A stretch of 56,693 bases of DNA, taken from positions 1 through 56,693 of the forward strand of contig CALXBX010000026.1 of the NCBI GenBank assembly GCA_944386655.1, in the 5' to 3' direction. Shown piece after piece: positions 53,092-56,693 of the stretch (positions are counted from its first letter, which is position 1; each line of letters opens with the position of its first letter). This DNA is from an uncultured Clostridia bacterium. GTDB taxonomy: Bacteria > Bacillota > Clostridia > TANB77 > CAG-508. The notes under the pieces were generated by a model, which worked only from the letters and a program-made list of their open reading frames with translations, made no database searches and had not been told where the DNA came from. A program made the translations under genes and the position numbers.

Positions 53092-54448
53092 TTACTGCCA
53101 CGTTAAGATTGGGTAGCCATTGTTTATGTTATTTGTATCATCTTTAAATGCTGCTCCTAATGTTGATGTTAACAATTTCATTTCTTCACTAGTTTTAGCC
53201 ATAGAACCTTCTATAATATTTCCATTCTCCCCTCCAACAACATTCTCTAAAAAATAACAATTATCTATTCTTCCATTATTTATATTTACTCCTACAATTC
53301 CGCCTGTTGATTGTCTATCTCCTGTAAGATTTCCAATATTATAACAATTTTCCACCATACTCTCATTCATATTTCCGTCCAGCAATTCCTCCAATATTAT
53401 TAGTACTCCCTGTTATTGCATTTTTATTATAAGAATTAGATATTTTTCCGTTATAAATGTTTAATCCTACAAGTCCTCCGATATTTTCGCTATCTCCTTG
53501 AATTCTTCCAATATTATAACAACTATCTACTATACTGTTGTTATTTTGCCCCATTATTCCTCCAACCATTGTTGTTCCTGCTATATCACCTAAATTTCTA
53601 CATTGCTCAATATTCCCATTTTTATTATTTATGCCTATGATTCCTCCTACTCCATCTTTTCCGTTAATTGCAGACATATTGTAGCAATTCTTTATTGTCG
53701 TAGAATCATATGCATATCCTATTAACCCTGCTGTTCCATTTCCTCCAGTTATAGTACAATTTTCTCCAATTCCTGTATTTTTAATAAGTCCATTTGTTAC
53801 GAATCCAAATAAGCCTTGTCCCTTATCCGTTGTATTAATATAAATTCCATTTATTTCATAACCTTTACCGTCAAAAATTCCACTAAATGGTTTATTCGTT
53901 TCTGCATCTGGGGTTGAATTTTCCATTGAATATAATCCTATTGGCTCCCATAGTTCACTACTATCTAAAGTAATATCACTAGTCAAATACACATATTTTC
54001 CTTCATAATTATTTCCACTATTGACATCGTCTCTAAATTCTTTTAATTCTTCTACTGAACCTATTGCTATCATATTCTCTTCCGCTATTACTTCTCCTGT
54101 GCTATTGATATAATGGCTTCTTTCTGCTATCTGTAACAAGAAACTTCCATCTCCATTTTCTGTTAGAGTATATGATGCATCTCCTAATTGTGATTGTAGT
54201 GCTGTTTCTAATTTAGTTTTATCTAACGCTAAAGTTCCTTGTGCTTGTACGGATGCTACGGCTAGCTCAATTGCTTCTTTTTGCTGTGCTTGTGTAGTTA
54301 CTTCATCTGCCCTTTGTGCTTGCGTAATAATTCCGTTTTCACCCACTAGCATAGCTATCGATACACCTGCTAGAATAATTAAAACAATTATCGTAACGAC
54401 AAGCGCAATTAATGTAATACCATTTTGTTTCTTTACAATACTTCTCAT
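53092..54448 (-). pseudogene. Prepilin-like surface protein with GLUG repeats, frameshifted (copy 8)
   Basis: It lies far from the main island, but its first 150 residues match copies 1, 2 and 4. I start it at the ATG at 54448 (MRSIVKKQNG), with GGGAGGAG upstream, rather than 18 nt earlier. The pilin-like helix ITLIALVVTIIVLIILAG has Ala at +5. GLUG repeats run on, then the frame breaks at about 53368 (GGACGGAAATATG): one frame stops after GGIAGRKYE. The other resumes with NMNESMVENCYNIGNL and ends NNGYPILTWQ like the other GLUG copies. One inserted base explains it. It may be a draft error or a null allele. Confidence 0.75.
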
Positions 54449-54464
54449 GTTTTTTTCTCCTCCC

Positions 54465-54600
54465 ATTTTTCTTATGTTTTCCCAATTTCTCTTAACTTAT
54501 TCACTTTTTAGATTTTTAATTTATGTCAATAAGTTATTACAATTACATTTTATATATTACCATAGTTTTAAATATTGTACAGTGAATATAACTCACGGTT
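54465..54600 (-). promoter_or_regulatory. Second-type prepilin leader with GTGA-N7-TCAC palindrome (copy 8)
   Basis: It closely matches the leader at 12833-12971: the same GGGAGGAG site, the AACTTATT/AATAAGTT inverted repeat (54494-54535), TGTACA and the palindrome GTGAATATAACTCAC at 54582-54596. It is divergent from the XRE regulator gene 189 nt away, a natural candidate binder. The gap 54597-54788 also holds palindrome 54624-54652; otherwise nothing clear. Confidence 0.55.
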
Positions 54601-54623
54601 GTAACAATCTTTTTTCCTCATTT

Positions 54624-54652
54624 TGCAATTAAAAGAACGTTCCTAAATTGCA
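54624..54652 (+). repeat. Palindrome with related core but different arms
   Basis: TGCAATT and AATTGCA flank AAAAGAACGTTCCTA, so the AGAACGTTCCT core is like the dispersed palindromes at 4188, 29870 and 52966, while the arms are different but still complementary. The plus strand continues TATTTTTATC, a possible weak terminator. Confidence 0.45.
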
Positions 54653-54788
54653 TATTTTTATCATTTTGGTAAATAATATAGTTAATTTTACTAACTCTTT
54701 ACTTTATTTTTACTATATTGTTTCTGTTTTTTTTAGGAACCTCATGCTATATTTTTGTTGAAATCAGAGCTAGAAAGGATGATAGACT

Positions 54789-55118
54789 ATGCCATTAGAT
54801 TATACAATTATTGGACAAAGACTAAAAAAAGCTAGAAAAGCTAAAAAGATGACACAAGAAGAACTTTCAGAAAAATTAGATGTTTCTATCGCTTTTTTAA
54901 GTAGAATAGAAAGAGGAAACTCACAAGTAAATTTAAAAAGACTTGTACAAATATGTGAAATATTAGAAGTTAGCCCAGGTGAAATTTTAAATGGTGTTTC
55001 TAGTAAATCTTCACAATATTTAGACAGTGAATTTGCTTCTCTTTTAAAAGATTGCTCTTCAGAGCAACAAAAATTAATTTACGATATTGCTAAAGTAGTA
55101 GCTAAAAAAGAAGATTAA
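54789..55118 (+). CDS. XRE-family helix-turn-helix regulator
   Basis: 109 residues. The HTH_3 domain (about 8-65) reads IGQRLKKARKAKKMTQEELS and then LSRIERGNSQVNLKRL, a SinR/phage-repressor-like fold. The C-terminal part (about 70-109, EFASLLKDCSSEQQKLIYDI) is a short helix for oligomerisation. It is divergent from prepilin copy 8 and could control it through the GTGA-N7-TCAC palindrome that also lies upstream of copy 7. That is inference. Ribosome binding site AAAGGATG lies upstream; a shared terminator follows at 55139-55175. Confidence 0.88.
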   Translation: MPLDYTIIGQRLKKARKAKKMTQEELSEKLDVSIAFLSRIERGNSQVNLKRLVQICEILEVSPGEILNGVSSKSSQYLDSEFASLLKDCSSEQQKLIYDIAKVVAKKED

Positions 55119-55138
55119 AAAAGAAGATTAAAAAAGCA
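55119..55138 (+). repeat. Short direct repeat after the XRE stop codon
   Basis: AAAAGAAGATTA occurs twice in tandem at the end of the XRE gene (the first copy includes the stop codon, the second follows it). It is a small 13-14 bp duplication of the 3' end, with no evident function. Confidence 0.5.
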
Positions 55139-55175
55139 AGAGTAAAGGACAAACTTTTTACGTTCTTTACTCTTT
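55139..55175. terminator. Bidirectional terminator between the XRE gene and splB
   Basis: AAGAGTAAAGGAC and GTTCTTTACTCTT pair over 13 bp with a G-U, flanked by an A-rich stretch and TTTTTT. It serves the XRE gene (plus) and the convergent spore photoproduct lyase gene (minus). Confidence 0.85.
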
Positions 55176-55187
55176 TTTATTTTTAAT

Positions 55188-56195
55188 TTATACAATATAT
55201 AATATCTCATTATTCGGAAAATACTTTTGCATTTGCTCTCTCAAAAAGGCTTCTGCTTCTTGCTTTTCTTCTTCCTTATAGCGATACTTCCCTCTTCCTC
55301 TTACTGTCATTTTTTCTTTATTATACAAGGATGGTTTATTTGGGAAGGCTTCTGTATTAATTGCTTCGTGTATATAACTGTAAGTCATAAAAATAATTTC
55401 AAAAACTGCTTCTTTTTGTATTTTTTCACTTAAATTTTCTGCTAAATATTGAATTAATTCTGTATATAACTGTTTCCAATTCTCCACTAAAATAACTGGC
55501 GCAATTAATATCCCAACAGGATACCCTGCTTCTTTTAAACGATTAGCTGCTTCTACTCTATTTTTTAGAGGTGATGTTCCTATCTCAATTTGAGATATAA
55601 TCTCTTGTGGATTCACACTCATTCTTACTATAGTTTTTCCTTTATGATTTAAAGAAAGAAGTGGTTCTACTCTATCAAATTTTGTAGGAAATGTAAGAAA
55701 TCCTTTCTCTGCTTTTTGTGCAAAATTTTCAATAGTCCACTCTAAATTGCCTGTAATGGTATTTTCTAAAATTAAATCACTATTACTACCAATTTCAAAT
55801 GTTAAAGGCTTTTCTGACTCGTTTGCCACACGAATGATTTTATCTAACATCTGCTCCCTATTCACAAATAAGCGAAGATACGCACATTTATTATAATTGC
55901 AAACTAGATAACAATATAAACACATAGCAATACAGCCAGAAGAGGTATAAGGCACTAAAAAATCGGATACTTTGTGGTTGGGAACAAAACGATGTGTTTT
56001 TCTAACGCCAATAATCAAATTCTGTTTCATTTTTGGAAATTCTTTATTTTCTTTTTTCCTCATTTCTTCTATAGCGTTATGATTTTCTATTATTGTACAA
56101 GGCACATTTTTTTCTCGATATCTTTCTAACAATTCTTTGCCTAATGGATAATTTTCAATCGCTTTTTCATAAAAAATTTCTGTTGGTATGAACAT
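55188..56195 (-). CDS. splB: Spore photoproduct lyase-type radical SAM enzyme
   Basis: 335 residues if started at the ATG at 56195 (MFIPTEIFYEKAIENYPLG), which matches known SplB starts and has AGGAGG upstream. A longer frame to 56348 has 51 extra unrelated residues. The radical SAM cluster motif C-X3-C-X2-C is GCIAMCLYCYL (about 86-96). Later segments are TFEIGSNSDLILEN (about 145-158) and VRMSVNPQEIISQIEIG (about 188-204). SplB repairs the thymine dimer 5-thyminyl-5,6-dihydrothymine in germinating spores, so it hints at a spore-forming lineage. It is convergent with the XRE gene. Confidence 0.85.
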   Translation of the reverse strand: MFIPTEIFYEKAIENYPLGKELLERYREKNVPCTIIENHNAIEEMRKKENKEFPKMKQNLIIGVRKTHRFVPNHKVSDFLVPYTSSGCIAMCLYCYLVCNYNKCAYLRLFVNREQMLDKIIRVANESEKPLTFEIGSNSDLILENTITGNLEWTIENFAQKAEKGFLTFPTKFDRVEPLLSLNHKGKTIVRMSVNPQEIISQIEIGTSPLKNRVEAANRLKEAGYPVGILIAPVILVENWKQLYTELIQYLAENLSEKIQKEAVFEIIFMTYSYIHEAINTEAFPNKPSLYNKEKMTVRGRGKYRYKEEEKQEAEAFLREQMQKYFPNNEILYIV

Positions 56196-56420
56196 AAAAT
56201 GCCTCCTTTTCTTCTTTATCTTTATCAAAAAAAGAGTTTTTATTCGTTTTTTGTCGGTTTTTGTAGGAAAGTTTTTCTTGCACTTTGTAGAAAAGTATGG
56301 TATACATAAGTAACAAAAGCTTTTGTAATCTAAAAAAATTTTATCCAATTTTTAATATCTTTTTTATATCCAAAAAAATGATAATCCTGTAAAAAATAAT
56401 AATGCAAGAAGGAGGCATGA

Positions 56421-56693
56421 ATGACAGATAAAAAACAAAAAGCAATAACAGAAGAGAAAACACCAATATTATCTCCCAAAATAGATGTTATTTTTCAAAT
56501 TTTATTTGGAGAAGTGGGAAGTGAGAGAATCACAAAAGATTTTTTAAGTAGTATTTTAGAAGAGCAAATAGAAGAAATTAATTTAGATGAAAATATAGTA
56601 CTAAGAAGAGAATATTTAAAAGGAAAAATGGGAGTAGTAGATGTACTAGCAAAAATAAATGAAAAAGAATATTGCCATATAGAAATGCAAGTA
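56421..56693 (+). CDS. Rpn-family recombination-promoting nuclease/putative transposase (partial)
   Basis: 91 residues to the window edge. It opens MTDKKQKAITEEKTPILSPK, followed by IDVIFQILFGEVGSE, typical of the PD-(D/E)XK nuclease-transposase family (Rpn-like). The pattern VVDVLAKINEKEYCHIEMQV has the Asp and the E-X-Q catalytic pair. GGAGG stands 5 nt before the ATG at 56421. Such proteins cut DNA and promote recombination; many copies occur in clostridial genomes. The gene is divergent from splB and truncated by the window. Confidence 0.88.
   Translation, partial: MTDKKQKAITEEKTPILSPKIDVIFQILFGEVGSERITKDFLSSILEEQIEEINLDENIVLRREYLKGKMGVVDVLAKINEKEYCHIEMQV

Noticed and set aside
1-56693. 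tRNA or rRNA genes
   Set aside because: No cloverleaf with a GGTTCGAATCC-type T-arm or rRNA-like segment was noticed on either strand, though without a search tool one could be missed.

Overview
This 56.7-kb window is low-GC DNA (roughly 30 % by eye) from a Gram-positive-type bacterium, most likely an uncultured clostridial member of the Bacillota. The clues are AGGAGG-type ribosome binding sites with frequent TTG/GTG starts, the ylxQ/ylxR block between nusA and infB, SepF and DivIVA, DisA, spore photoproduct lyase, and small high-cysteine peptides of the clostridial 'HCB' type. Four genes carry single-base frameshifts, so the sequence may be a draft or metagenomic assembly with residual indels.

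Layout. 1-2296 (minus) is the nusA operon: rimP, nusA, ylxR, ylxQ and the start of infB. 2473-12826 (minus) is an accessory island of seven consecutive prepilin-like surface protein genes. They share a near-identical N-terminus and carry different C-terminal modules: GLUG repeats, a formylglycine-generating-enzyme/C-type-lectin-like fold, or leucine-rich repeats. An eighth copy lies at 53092-54448. Six of the eight have a 5' leader with a 10-bp stem whose downstream arm is the Shine-Dalgarno sequence; the stem is kept by compensatory changes. The other two share a different leader containing a GTGA-N7-TCAC palindrome. 12993-16853 (plus) holds 23-bp iterons, a DUF4143 ATPase and mutS2. 16915-20245 (minus) holds a membrane cyclophilin, disA and radA.

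20350-21243 holds a DUF3800 gene that converges with a strongly promoted structured RNA, a probable ncRNA-linked defence or toxin-antitoxin module. 21375-29393 (minus) holds a GH15 glucoamylase-like enzyme, an RNA-processing type metallo-beta-lactamase, a coiled-coil protein of unknown function and ftsK. 29394-29904 has no intact protein gene; it holds a relic of a type I toxin-antitoxin locus with a well-defined antisense-type small RNA. 29905-45329 is a long minus-strand housekeeping stretch (rsmD, divIVA, sepF, an HlyD-like adaptor, miaA, mutL, an HI0933-type flavoprotein, a methionine gamma-lyase family enzyme, a WG-repeat protein and a CNNM/CorC protein), interrupted by two plus-strand high-cysteine micro-proteins. 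45330-45651 holds a second small-RNA candidate. 45652-48728 is a surface-fibre-like cluster followed by a two-component system (48957-51173) and metG. The right end has an XRE regulator, spore photoproduct lyase and a truncated Rpn/PD-(D/E)XK nuclease-transposase gene.

The most unusual signals are the structured leader shared by the prepilin-like genes, the DUF3800/ncRNA pair and the two small-RNA loci. All assignments come from reading the sequence only; no database search or folding program was run.
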